From positions 1 to 28,947 of the forward strand of contig CAMPIO010000042.1 in NCBI GenBank assembly GCA_946886405.1: DNA of 28,947 nt, read 5' to 3'. The translations under genes were made by a program, and so were the position numbers. This DNA is from an uncultured Pseudoxanthomonas sp. Lineage in GTDB: Bacteria > Pseudomonadota > Gammaproteobacteria > Xanthomonadales > Xanthomonadaceae. Below are positions 1-7,410 of the stretch, piece after piece; positions within the stretch are counted from its first letter, which is position 1, and each line of letters starts with the position of its first letter. Below the pieces are notes generated by a model. That model saw nothing but the letters and a program-made list of their open reading frames with translations. It was not told where the DNA came from and did not search any database.

Positions 1-312
1 CACTTCAGCGAATCCGAAGGCGTGCACGTCATCCGCACCCCGCGTCACGTCGGCGGCGGCGTACAGCATGTCACCGGGTGCGGCGAAGGCGAGGCTGGCG
101 CCGCTGGCGTGCGCGCGTACCGTCACCGGCCCATCCGGCCAGCCGAGGGCGGCGCGCGCGCGGGCGATGCGCTGCTTCCAGTCCTCGATCAGGGCGGATG
201 GAACCGGCGCGCCGACCCTCGTTTCCAGCACCGCGCCCGGTGTTGCGAAGTACAGGTTGGGCCCGGTCAGGCGACGCAGGTCGTCGAACGGCAAGGGGAC
301 AGGTTCACTCAT
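1..312 (-). CDS. N-terminal fragment of a probable second cyanophycin synthetase / Mur-ligase-type protein (runs off left edge)
   Basis: An open frame starts at an ATG at 312 and stays open to base 1, giving the first 104 residues. The protein opens with MSEPVPLPF, followed by the segment LRRLTGPNLYFATPGAVLET at residues 13-32. I associate this type of opening with the shorter cyanophycin-synthetase-like Mur ligases that follow cphA in many proteobacteria; that assignment is from memory and not proven by a catalytic motif, because the ATP-binding parts lie outside the window. The gene lies 52 bases after the cphA stop on the same strand, so it is probably the last visible member of an iadA-cphB-cphA operon. 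If correct, it would be a partner or modified form of CphA in cyanophycin metabolism. No hydrophobic signal is seen. The reading frame is firm, the function less so. Confidence 0.6.
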   Translation of the reverse strand, partial: MSEPVPLPFDDLRRLTGPNLYFATPGAVLETRVGAPVPSALIEDWKQRIARARAALGWPDGPVTVRAHASGASLAFAAPGDMLYAAADVTRGADDVHAFGFAEV

Positions 313-364
313 GCGGCAGGTCGTCGCTGGACGGTGCAATCCGGCAGGTGCGGATCGCCACCGC

Positions 365-3163
365 TCAATCGCTGTCCTCGTCGTGGCGCGCGAACACCAG
401 CCCGCGTTCCTCGCGGATCACGCCCTCCATCGCCGCTACTGCCGCCTCGTCGGCGCTGGGCGCCGCTGGCAGCGACGGCAACTCGAGGTTGCGCGCGCCG
501 CGCGGCTCGGCGCCTTCAGGGGCGAACTTGGTGATCTGTTTCCACGAGCGGGCCAGGGCATCGGCGAACACCAGCAACAGGTCGCCGGGCCTGCCCATGC
601 GCAGGGCGGCGTCGATGGCCTGTTGCTCGTCGGGGATCTGTTCGATCGCCGTCTCGGCCACGCCTGCCGCCAGCAGCGCACGGGCGATGATCCGCGGCAC
701 TTCGTCGCCGTCGCGGCCGCGCAGGCCGTCGTCGCGCTTGACCACATAGTGGTCGAAGCGACCGGCCACCGCACGGGCGATGTCCTGGATGTCCTCGTCG
801 CGGCGGTCGCCGGGCGCGGCCACCACCACGATCCGGCGCCCGGCCACCTCCAGGCGCTGGGCCAGGTCGGCCATCATCCCCACCGCGTGCGCGTTGTGCG
901 CGTAATCCATCACCACCTTGAACGGATGCTCGTCGTACACGTTCATCCGGCCAGGGGCCTGGAAGAAGGTGGTGTCGAAGGTGCGCAGGCCCTGGCGGAT
1001 CGCGTCGAGCTTGATCCCCAGCGAGAACGCCATCGCCGCCGCGAACATCGCGTTCTGCACGTTGTGCAGCGCGCGGCCCTCCATCGTCGCGGGGATCAGG
1101 TGGGTCCACATCAGCGGGATGTGGCTGCCCTTGTCGTACAGGGTGACCATGTGGCCGTTGACGCCGGCTTCCAGCGCGCAGGCGCGGCCGCCGGCGCGGA
1201 TGTGCTCGCGCACCAGCGCGTGCGACGGGTTCATGGTGACGTAGCAGATCGTCTTCGCGTCGGTGTAACCCGACATCTTCAACACATTGACGTCGTCTGC
1301 GTTGAGCACCGCGCAGTCCTTGGCCACCTCGACCACGATGCGCTTGATCTCCGCCAGCTGTTCCAGCGTATCGATGCCCTTGAGGCCCAGGTGATCGGCG
1401 GCGATGTTGAGCACCGCGCCCACGTCCACTTCCGGCACGCCCATGCCGGCGCGCAGCAGACCGCCGCGCGCGGTCTCCAGTACCGCCAGGTCGATGTGCG
1501 GATCGGACAGCACCATCCGTGCCGACACGGGGCCGGTCATGTCGCCTTCCATCGTGCGCTGGCCGTCGATGTACACGCCGTCGGTGGTGGTCAGGCCCGG
1601 GGTGTAGCCGGCCATCTTGGTGATGTGCGCGAGCATGCGCGCGGTGGTGGTCTTGCCGTTGGTGCCGGTGATCGCCGCGATCGGTACCCGCGACGGCGTG
1701 CCCGGCGGGAACAGCATGTCGATCACCGGGCCGGCGGCATCGCGCGGCGTGCCTTCGCTGGGCGCGACGTGCATGCGGAAGCCCGGCGCGGCGTTCACTT
1801 CGCAGATCGCGCCGCCGATGTTCTTGTAGCTCTCGGCGATGTTGGGGCTGATGAAGTCCACGCCGCCCACGTCCAGGCCGATCGCACGCACCGCGCGCAC
1901 CGCCATGTCGCGGTTGTCGGGGTGGATGACGTCGGTGACGTCGGTGGCGGTGCCGCCGGTGGACAGGTTGGCGGTGGAGCGCAGGAACACCCGCTCGCCG
2001 GATGCAGGCACGCTGTCGGCGGTGTAACCGACGCGTTCCAGCATCAGGCTGGCTTCGCGGTCGAGCTCGAGCCGGGTCAGCACCTTCTCGTGGCCGACGC
2101 CGCGGCGCGGATCCTGGTTCACGATCTCGACCAGCTCGGCGACGCTCCGTTCGCCGTCGCCGACCACGTGGCCGGGCGTACGCCGCGTGGCCGCGACCAG
2201 CACGTCGTTGATCACCAGCAAGCGGTGGTCATCGCCGACCTGGAAGGTCTCCACGATCACCGAGCGCGAATGCTCGCGCGCGGCATCGAACGCGGCGCGG
2301 ATCTCGTCGTCGCCGGTGATGTTGATGGTGATGCCGCGACCGTGGTTGCCGTTGTAGGGCTTGAGCACCACCGGGCCGCCGAGGCGCTGCGCCGCCTTGA
2401 CCGCTTCGGACTGGCTGGTGACCAGGTGCTGGCGCGGCACCGGCAGACCGAGCGAGCCGAGGATCTTGTTGGTCTCCTCCTTGTCGCTGGCCAGTTCGAC
2501 CGAGATGTGCGGCGTCTTGCCGGTGACGGTGGCCTGGATACGCTGCTGGTATTTGCCGTGGCCGAACTGCACCAGCGACTGATTGTTGAGCCGCAGCCAC
2601 GGAATTCCGCGTTCCTCGGCCGCGCGTACCAGCGACGCCGTCGACGGGCCGAGTGCGCGCTTCTGCGCGTAACGGATGAAGTCGTCGCGCGCTTCTTCCC
2701 AGGCCCAATCCGCAGGCACGCTGCCGGCCGGGCGGATGCCTTCGGGCATCAGCGAACACAGCAGTTTCAGCGCCAGCTCGCCCGCGGCGATGCCTTCCTC
2801 GCGCTGGGCGTATTCGTAGACCACGGTGTAGACGCCCGGACGGCCGTCGACGCTGCGGGTCTTGCCGAAGGTGACGTCCTCACCGGCGATGTTCTGGAGT
2901 TCGATCGCCACGTGTTCGAGCACATGGCCCAGCCAGGTGCCTTCGCCCTCGCGCATGCGGCGCAGGAAGCCGCCGGGCTCGCGGTAGGAACAGCCGTGTT
3001 CTGCCAGGCCGGGCACGGCGGCCACCAGGCCGTCGATGAAGCCGGGCCCCAGGCGCGCGCTGGGCCACTGTTCCAGTTCGCCCAGGTCCAGCAGCAGCCG
3101 GATCACCGGGAAGTGCGCATGCTGCGACGGGCCAATGTAGACGGAGCGTTCGAGGATGCGCAT
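365..3163 (-). CDS. cphA: Cyanophycin synthetase CphA
   Basis: CphA polymerises aspartate and arginine into multi-L-arginyl-poly-L-aspartate (cyanophycin), a cytoplasmic nitrogen and carbon reserve, with one ATP used per bond. The 932-residue protein shows the expected three parts: an N-terminal domain (about 1-160) starting MRILERSVYIGPSQHA; an ATP-grasp domain (about 220-480) with VVLKPYNGNHGRGI near 265-278 and a closing ICEVNAAPG near 455; and a Mur-ligase-like domain from about 490 with the P-loop ITGTNGKTTT near 497-506, followed by a DYAHN segment typical of Mur ligases. Length is slightly above the usual 870-900. It begins 21 bases after cphB, within a run of same-strand genes for making and degrading cyanophycin. 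No frameshift or missing motif is visible. Confidence 0.95.
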   Translation of the reverse strand: MRILERSVYIGPSQHAHFPVIRLLLDLGELEQWPSARLGPGFIDGLVAAVPGLAEHGCSYREPGGFLRRMREGEGTWLGHVLEHVAIELQNIAGEDVTFGKTRSVDGRPGVYTVVYEYAQREEGIAAGELALKLLCSLMPEGIRPAGSVPADWAWEEARDDFIRYAQKRALGPSTASLVRAAEERGIPWLRLNNQSLVQFGHGKYQQRIQATVTGKTPHISVELASDKEETNKILGSLGLPVPRQHLVTSQSEAVKAAQRLGGPVVLKPYNGNHGRGITINITGDDEIRAAFDAAREHSRSVIVETFQVGDDHRLLVINDVLVAATRRTPGHVVGDGERSVAELVEIVNQDPRRGVGHEKVLTRLELDREASLMLERVGYTADSVPASGERVFLRSTANLSTGGTATDVTDVIHPDNRDMAVRAVRAIGLDVGGVDFISPNIAESYKNIGGAICEVNAAPGFRMHVAPSEGTPRDAAGPVIDMLFPPGTPSRVPIAAITGTNGKTTTARMLAHITKMAGYTPGLTTTDGVYIDGQRTMEGDMTGPVSARMVLSDPHIDLAVLETARGGLLRAGMGVPEVDVGAVLNIAADHLGLKGIDTLEQLAEIKRIVVEVAKDCAVLNADDVNVLKMSGYTDAKTICYVTMNPSHALVREHIRAGGRACALEAGVNGHMVTLYDKGSHIPLMWTHLIPATMEGRALHNVQNAMFAAAMAFSLGIKLDAIRQGLRTFDTTFFQAPGRMNVYDEHPFKVVMDYAHNAHAVGMMADLAQRLEVAGRRIVVVAAPGDRRDEDIQDIARAVAGRFDHYVVKRDDGLRGRDGDEVPRIIARALLAAGVAETAIEQIPDEQQAIDAALRMGRPGDLLLVFADALARSWKQITKFAPEGAEPRGARNLELPSLPAAPSADEAAVAAMEGVIREERGLVFARHDEDSD

Positions 3164-3184
3164 GCAGGATGTTTCCTTGTCGGA

Positions 3185-4024
3185 TCAGGTCTTGCGGGTA
3201 GCCAGCCGGCCGGCCGAGGCCCGCCGCGTATGCAGGTTGAAGGTGGCGCCGGCGGTCAATATATGTACGCCCAACCCCAGGATGCACACCGGGTCGTCCT
3301 CGCCGGCCTGGGCCATCGAGGAGAACTGCAGGTCGTGGGCATCGACCACGGTGACCGCGCCGCTGCCCTCGACCTCGAGCGTATCGTCGGGGGCGATGAA
3401 GGCAGCGGTGTCCTCGTCCAGGCCGATGCCGATCGCGAACGGGTTGTAGGCCAGCGCAGCGGTCAGGCGGCCGAGGCGGTCGCGCTGGCGGAAATGCTGA
3501 TCGATCACGAAGCGGTTGGTCAGACCCAGCCCGGGCGCCAGGCGCACGCTGCTGGCGCGCGGCGACGAGCCCTCGGTACCGAAGGCGATCATGTGCTCGC
3601 TCAGGAACCCGGCACCGGCGCTGGTGCCGGCCACGGTCACCCCTTGCGCGTTGCGCGAACGGATGCTGCGCGCCACCTGGGTGCCGCCGAGGATGGTGGA
3701 CAGGCGCAACTGGTTGCCGCCGGTGAAGAAGATGCCGCTGGCCTCCGCCAGCCGCGCCAGCCGGCCTTCCTCCTGGCAATCGCGGCGGGTGTCGAAGTCC
3801 AGCACGTCGACGCGCGGTGCGCCCATGCCACGGAACAGTTCCTCGTAGCGGCTGCCGGATTCCTTCAGCCGGCTCGCCGTCGGGATGACGACGATGTCGG
3901 CGTCGGCGCCACCGCTCAGTTCGACGAAACGCGCCAGGATGCGCGGGTTGGTTTCCTTGTCCTCAGCGCCGCCGATCGGGATGATCCAGCCGCGTTGCTC
4001 CCCGTTGACGGGCTTGCTTGGCAT
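3185..4024 (-). CDS. cphB: Cyanophycinase CphB
   Basis: CphB is a serine exopeptidase of the S51 family that releases beta-Asp-Arg dipeptides from cyanophycin. The 279-residue protein has an IPIGGAEDK segment near the N-terminus and the nucleophile elbow GTSAGAG, with Ser135 as the predicted catalytic serine and His177 in IDQHF as a likely partner. The chosen start at 4024 has GGAG six bases upstream and leaves 16 bases after the iadA stop. A longer GTG start at 4069 would overlap iadA and has no comparable ribosome site, so I rejected it. The gene sits between iadA and cphA, so synthesis, depolymerisation and dipeptide cleavage are probably expressed from one message. The sequence suggests a cytoplasmic enzyme, as no signal peptide is present; extracellular cyanophycinases (CphE) usually carry one. 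Confidence 0.93.
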   Translation of the reverse strand: MPSKPVNGEQRGWIIPIGGAEDKETNPRILARFVELSGGADADIVVIPTASRLKESGSRYEELFRGMGAPRVDVLDFDTRRDCQEEGRLARLAEASGIFFTGGNQLRLSTILGGTQVARSIRSRNAQGVTVAGTSAGAGFLSEHMIAFGTEGSSPRASSVRLAPGLGLTNRFVIDQHFRQRDRLGRLTAALAYNPFAIGIGLDEDTAAFIAPDDTLEVEGSGAVTVVDAHDLQFSSMAQAGEDDPVCILGLGVHILTAGATFNLHTRRASAGRLATRKT

Positions 4025-4040
4025 CGAGTGCTCCGGTGTT

Positions 4041-5216
4041 TCAGGTGTCTTGCGATTCGAACGTACCACGCCGCAGCACTGCGCCTTCGCGCAGGTGCAG
4101 GTGGCCGCCGGCGAACACGTCGGTCACCGCGCCGGTGGCGTCCAGCGCCACCAGGTCGGCGTCGGCGCCCGCCGCGATGCGGCCCTTGCCAGGCAGGCGC
4201 AGCAGCCCCGCGACGTTGGACGTGAAGGCCGGCAATGCGTCCTGCAGGGCGATGCCGCGGGCCAGCAACTCGCGCAGCGTTTCGACCAGGGCGCCGGAGT
4301 GGCCGACGTCCATGCTGCACACGCGGCCCTGCGCATCGAAGCAGGGCAGGCAGCCACCGGCGTCGGAGCTGATGGTGACCCGGTCGCGCGGGGCGCCGCT
4401 GTCGAGGTAGCGGACCAGCGCATCGGCCGCGCTCCACGCGTCCTCGCCCTCGTCCACCGGGAAGGCGGTGATGTCGATGCTGCAGCCGCGCCGTGCCAGT
4501 TCGATGGCTTCGTCGAACAGCGCCTTGCGCCGGTTCACGTGGGTCGGGTTGAACACCCGCGGCGGCAGTTCGCTTTGATCGAGCGCGCGCCGCACCAGGT
4601 CCAGGCCGCGCGCGCCGTCGCCCAGGTGCAGGTGGACGATGCCGGCCTTGCCGGTCATCAGTCCGGCCACGTGCGCTTCGGACGCGATCCGCAACAGTTC
4701 GTCCAGGGTCGGCTGGCTGGAGCGGTGGTCGCTGATCGCCAGCTCACCCACCCCGAGCAGGCAGTCGATGAAGACCAGGTCCGTGCGCACGCTGCCGGTC
4801 AGCGTGGCCGGCGGCAGGTGGTAGCCTCCGGCGTATCCCCAGGCCGACAGCCCCTCTTCGCGCAGCGCGTTGACGTGGGCCACCAGTTCGCGCGTGCCGC
4901 GGGCGACGTCGTCCGTGCCCAGCAGGCCGACCACCGAGGTCACGCCGCTGCGGGTGTAGCGCGACAGCGTCGGCGCCGGCACCCGGCTGGCGAAACCGGC
5001 CTCGCCGCCGCCGCCGGTGACGTGGACGTGGCCGTCGATCAGGCCCGGCAACAGCCGGCGGCCTGCCAGGTCCAGCACCTCGGCGCCGAAGGCGGCGGGT
5101 AGGTCGGGCGCATCGGTGCCGATCCACAGCACCTTGCCGCCGCCGAGCAGCAGATCGCGGCGTCCCAGGGGTTCGGGCGCGTACACCTCCGCGTTGCGGA
5201 TCAGAGTGGTCGTCAT
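4041..5216 (-). CDS. iadA: Beta-aspartyl (isoaspartyl) dipeptidase IadA
   Basis: IadA is an amidohydrolase that hydrolyses beta-aspartyl dipeptides; here the obvious substrate is the beta-Asp-Arg released by CphB, yielding Asp and Arg. The 391-residue protein matches E. coli IadA (390) end to end. Visible active-site elements are the metal-binding DGHVHV (His63, His65), Tyr132 in GGYHLP, His197 in LHLGD, His226 in PTHVNR and Asp285 in SSDAGG. At the place of the metal-bridging carboxylated lysine of E. coli (GVKCAISDHRS) this protein reads GVGELAISDHRS, so Glu158 may bridge the metals. The start at 5216 gives the family length and overlaps by one base (TGATG) with the stop of a small upstream frame; a longer start at 5258 adds 14 unsupported residues. 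Confidence 0.93.
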   Translation of the reverse strand: MTTTLIRNAEVYAPEPLGRRDLLLGGGKVLWIGTDAPDLPAAFGAEVLDLAGRRLLPGLIDGHVHVTGGGGEAGFASRVPAPTLSRYTRSGVTSVVGLLGTDDVARGTRELVAHVNALREEGLSAWGYAGGYHLPPATLTGSVRTDLVFIDCLLGVGELAISDHRSSQPTLDELLRIASEAHVAGLMTGKAGIVHLHLGDGARGLDLVRRALDQSELPPRVFNPTHVNRRKALFDEAIELARRGCSIDITAFPVDEGEDAWSAADALVRYLDSGAPRDRVTISSDAGGCLPCFDAQGRVCSMDVGHSGALVETLRELLARGIALQDALPAFTSNVAGLLRLPGKGRIAAGADADLVALDATGAVTDVFAGGHLHLREGAVLRRGTFESQDT

Positions 5217-5329
5217 CAGCCGTCGACCTTGCCGCACATGAGTCGCGCCAACAGGCATTTGTCAGGGACGCATGCCCAAGCCCTGAAGTCTCTGGCTTGG
5301 CCGGTGGTGGCGTTGGCGTCGTCGCGCAT
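5216..5329 (-). CDS. Candidate 37-codon small ORF coupled to iadA (hypothetical)
   Basis: A small frame begins at an ATG at 5329, with a purine-rich GAAGAGAAG just before it, and ends in a TGA that shares one base with the iadA start (TGATG). Such an arrangement commonly couples translation of neighbours. The peptide contains Cys-Val-Pro-Asp-Lys-Cys and a third cysteine near the C-terminus but has no recognisable domain and no run of regulatory codons. It could be a leader peptide, the remnant of a longer gene (the frame stays open to 5548), or chance. I offer it as a candidate only. Confidence 0.3.
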   Translation of the reverse strand: MRDDANATTGQARDFRAWACVPDKCLLARLMCGKVDG

Positions 5330-5442
5330 CTTCTCTTCGATCCCCTGGTATCCCGACGCGATGGTCCGCGTGGTGGGCCAGTTTAACCGGGCGGGAGCAC
5401 GCTGGCCGCGCCGAGCGAGAGGGTATGGATCGAGGAGAGTGG

Positions 5443-5472
5443 CGATAACGTTACGTGACGCAGTCGCGTCAA
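5443..5472 (-). promoter_or_regulatory. Candidate promoter upstream of the cyanophycin operon
   Basis: Reading the minus strand there is a good -35-like TTGACG (5472-5467), followed after 16-18 bases by weak -10 candidates CGTTAT or TTATCG. The -10 region overlaps a perfect 8-base palindrome TAACGTTA (5446-5453). The rest of the gap 5217-5605 shows only the small ORF described separately and no convincing terminator for the telA operon. Confidence 0.3.
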
Positions 5473-5605
5473 CAGGCGCTGGAAGCAGCCGTCCGCCGAT
5501 TCGCGCATCGGCCACGGGACGACCTGCAAGCCGAGCATCGCCTTCCACGCGCGCCGACGACGCAGCGACGCGTGGATCCCGTCCATGACCCGCGTCGCAT
5601 TCGCG

Positions 5606-6709
5606 CTACGGGGTAGCGTTGCCGGCGGTCGGCAGCGCCAGGCGCTTTTCCAGGTCTTCGCGCATGTCCACCAGTTCCGTGGACAACTGTTTGCGCCTGG
5701 CCATGCCTTCGCGGTGGATCTCGCGGACTTCCTCCACTGTGCGGATCAGGGTCTCGTTGACGGTGCGCAGGGTCTCGACGTCGATCACCGAGCGCTGGTT
5801 CGCGCGCGCCGTGCCGACGGCGGTCGAATGCACCAGTTCGGCGTTCTTGCGCATCAGCTCGTTGCTGGCGTCGTCGATGGCATTGGCGAGTTCCACCGCG
5901 TTGCGCTGGTCGGCCAGCGACAGCTGGATGGCGAACTGGTTGCGCCACATCGGGATGGTGATGTCGCGCACCGCGCTGAACTTCTCGATCAGCTGGATCG
6001 CATTGGCCTGGATCAGGCGGATCATCGGCAGCGTCTGCGTGGCCGCATGCTGCAGCACCTGCAGATCGGACACGCGCTTGTCGATCAGGCGCAGCGCGGT
6101 GTCGAGCGCGGCACGGCGCGTGCGGGATTCGGGATCCTCCAGGCCGGACAGCGACGCCAGTTCCGCTTCCAGCTCGGCGATGCGGACGCGGCCGGCCGCC
6201 ACGTGCACGCCCAGCTGGCGACGCTCGCCCAGCACGATGTCGTGCATCTGGTCGTATTCGCGCACGCGCTGCTGCTGGATCTGCTGGGTCTTGCCGACAT
6301 CGCCCATCAGCTGGTCGATCTGGCGGTTGGTCGAGCTGTAGCGCTGGACCAGGTCGTCCTTGGTGGCGCGCAGCTTGTCGATCAGCGGGCCGAGGATCGG
6401 CAGTTTCGAGCGGCCGTGGAAGGACTCCAGGTTCAGTGAACGCGCGATGCGCACGACTTCACCCAGCTTGTCGCCGCTGCTGTCGAGATCGGCGTTGCGG
6501 ACCTTGTCCAGCAGCTGGGTGCTGAAGGCGCTGGTCTTGGTGGTCGCTTCGCGGCCGTAGGTGTGCAGGTTGCCAGGGGCGATGTCCTGCAGCGCTTTGG
6601 TGGCTTCCTGGATATGCGGTATGTCGGCGCTTTCCAGCCCCAGATCGGTCAACAGCTGCGGCGACAGTGCTGCGGGCACCAGCGTCTGTTCGGGTTGGGT
6701 CGTCGTCAT
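5606..6709 (-). CDS. TelA-family toxic anion resistance protein
   Basis: This 367-residue, almost entirely helical cytoplasmic protein matches the TelA family (PF05816), named for tellurite resistance in plasmids but widespread in envelope-stress and tellurite-type gene clusters. Family landmarks are a core with the segment SKLPILGPLIDKLRATKDDL near 120-140, a DQMHDIVLGERRQLGVHVAAG stretch with long heptad-rich helices, and the conserved IPMWRNQFAIQLSL (about 255-268). The biochemical role of TelA is not established. The start at 6709 has AAGGAGG six bases upstream and overlaps the preceding gene's stop by four bases (ATGA), so it is translationally coupled to the unknown gene upstream. It is the last gene of the seven-gene operon that starts at 16775. 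Confidence 0.92.
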   Translation of the reverse strand: MTTTQPEQTLVPAALSPQLLTDLGLESADIPHIQEATKALQDIAPGNLHTYGREATTKTSAFSTQLLDKVRNADLDSSGDKLGEVVRIARSLNLESFHGRSKLPILGPLIDKLRATKDDLVQRYSSTNRQIDQLMGDVGKTQQIQQQRVREYDQMHDIVLGERRQLGVHVAAGRVRIAELEAELASLSGLEDPESRTRRAALDTALRLIDKRVSDLQVLQHAATQTLPMIRLIQANAIQLIEKFSAVRDITIPMWRNQFAIQLSLADQRNAVELANAIDDASNELMRKNAELVHSTAVGTARANQRSVIDVETLRTVNETLIRTVEEVREIHREGMARRKQLSTELVDMREDLEKRLALPTAGNATP

Positions 6710-7410
6710 GTGGCCTCCTTGGGTGGGGTGCGCTGCGCGGCCGGCGCCGGTGCGGCGGGCGGTGCGGGCAGGTGTTCGATATGGGCTTCCAGCTCTTCTA
6801 TCGTCCGCGTGGCGGAGGATAGCTGCATTCCATGGCTCGCACCGGCGGCGAGGCCCGTCTGCTGGTCCAGCAGTACGGTCAGTCGCGGCAGTTGCTGCTC
6901 GTGCCGCTCGGCGATGGCGAGCGCGTTGGCGGCGACCAGGTCCAGTTGGCTGGCCGTGATCTCGTACGCGCTGCGCAGCGTGACGAGGTGCGCCAGCCGC
7001 GATGCCCCGGTGGAGCTGCCCGCATCCGAGGTCGCTTGCTGCCGCGCGAGGCCGTCGATCTCCTGCTGCAGGTGCGCGCAGGCATCGCGCAGCCGTTGCG
7101 CGTGCGCGGCGAGCGCAACGTGCTGGTGGCGCAGGCGGGACGTCTCGAAGCCGGCCTGCCGCAGCAGGATGCGGCTGCGCTCACGCAGCGCACGGGCTTC
7201 GGCGCCAAGGCGGATATCACGACCGATCAGCCGTCCCCAGAACCCGACGCTGCGGCGCAACGCGCGCGGATCCGCCGAGAGCAGGACGGTGCGCAGGTCC
7301 CGCAACGTCGCCTGGAGATCGCCTGCACCCGCTTGCGCCAGCGCCCGGATGGCAGCGGCATGCTCGGCCAGGCCGGCGACATCGGTCTCGGCGGCGTGGG
7401 GCTGGCTCAC
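6706..7410 (-). CDS. Unrecognised helical protein between the DUF3686 ATPase and TelA
   Basis: I do not recognise this 234-residue protein. Its GTG start at 7410 overlaps the ATPase stop by four bases (GTGA), with GGGAG about 10 bases upstream, and its stop overlaps the telA start by four bases, so it is locked between the two. A longer frame starting at 7770 is merely the open frame inside the ATPase gene. The predicted protein is alpha-helical and Ala/Arg/Leu-rich, with likely coiled coil from about 60 to 210, a motif FWGRLIGRDIRLGAEARAL near residues 57-75, and a Pro/Ala-rich tail (about 212-228). There is no signal peptide or clear membrane helix. By position it may be an adaptor or regulator of the ATPase or of TelA; that is inference only. 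Confidence 0.85.
   Translation of the reverse strand: MSQPHAAETDVAGLAEHAAAIRALAQAGAGDLQATLRDLRTVLLSADPRALRRSVGFWGRLIGRDIRLGAEARALRERSRILLRQAGFETSRLRHQHVALAAHAQRLRDACAHLQQEIDGLARQQATSDAGSSTGASRLAHLVTLRSAYEITASQLDLVAANALAIAERHEQQLPRLTVLLDQQTGLAAGASHGMQLSSATRTIEELEAHIEHLPAPPAAPAPAAQRTPPKEAT

Noticed and set aside
68..4225. 1385-codon open frame on the plus strand opposite cphA, cphB and part of iadA
   Set aside because: Shadow of high-GC coding sequence on the other strand: the product is His/Arg/Asp-rich low-complexity sequence with no domain, while the minus strand encodes complete known enzymes.
5383..5586. 67-codon minus-strand frame in the gap between telA and iadA
   Set aside because: No ribosome site, no similarity, and it covers the candidate promoter.
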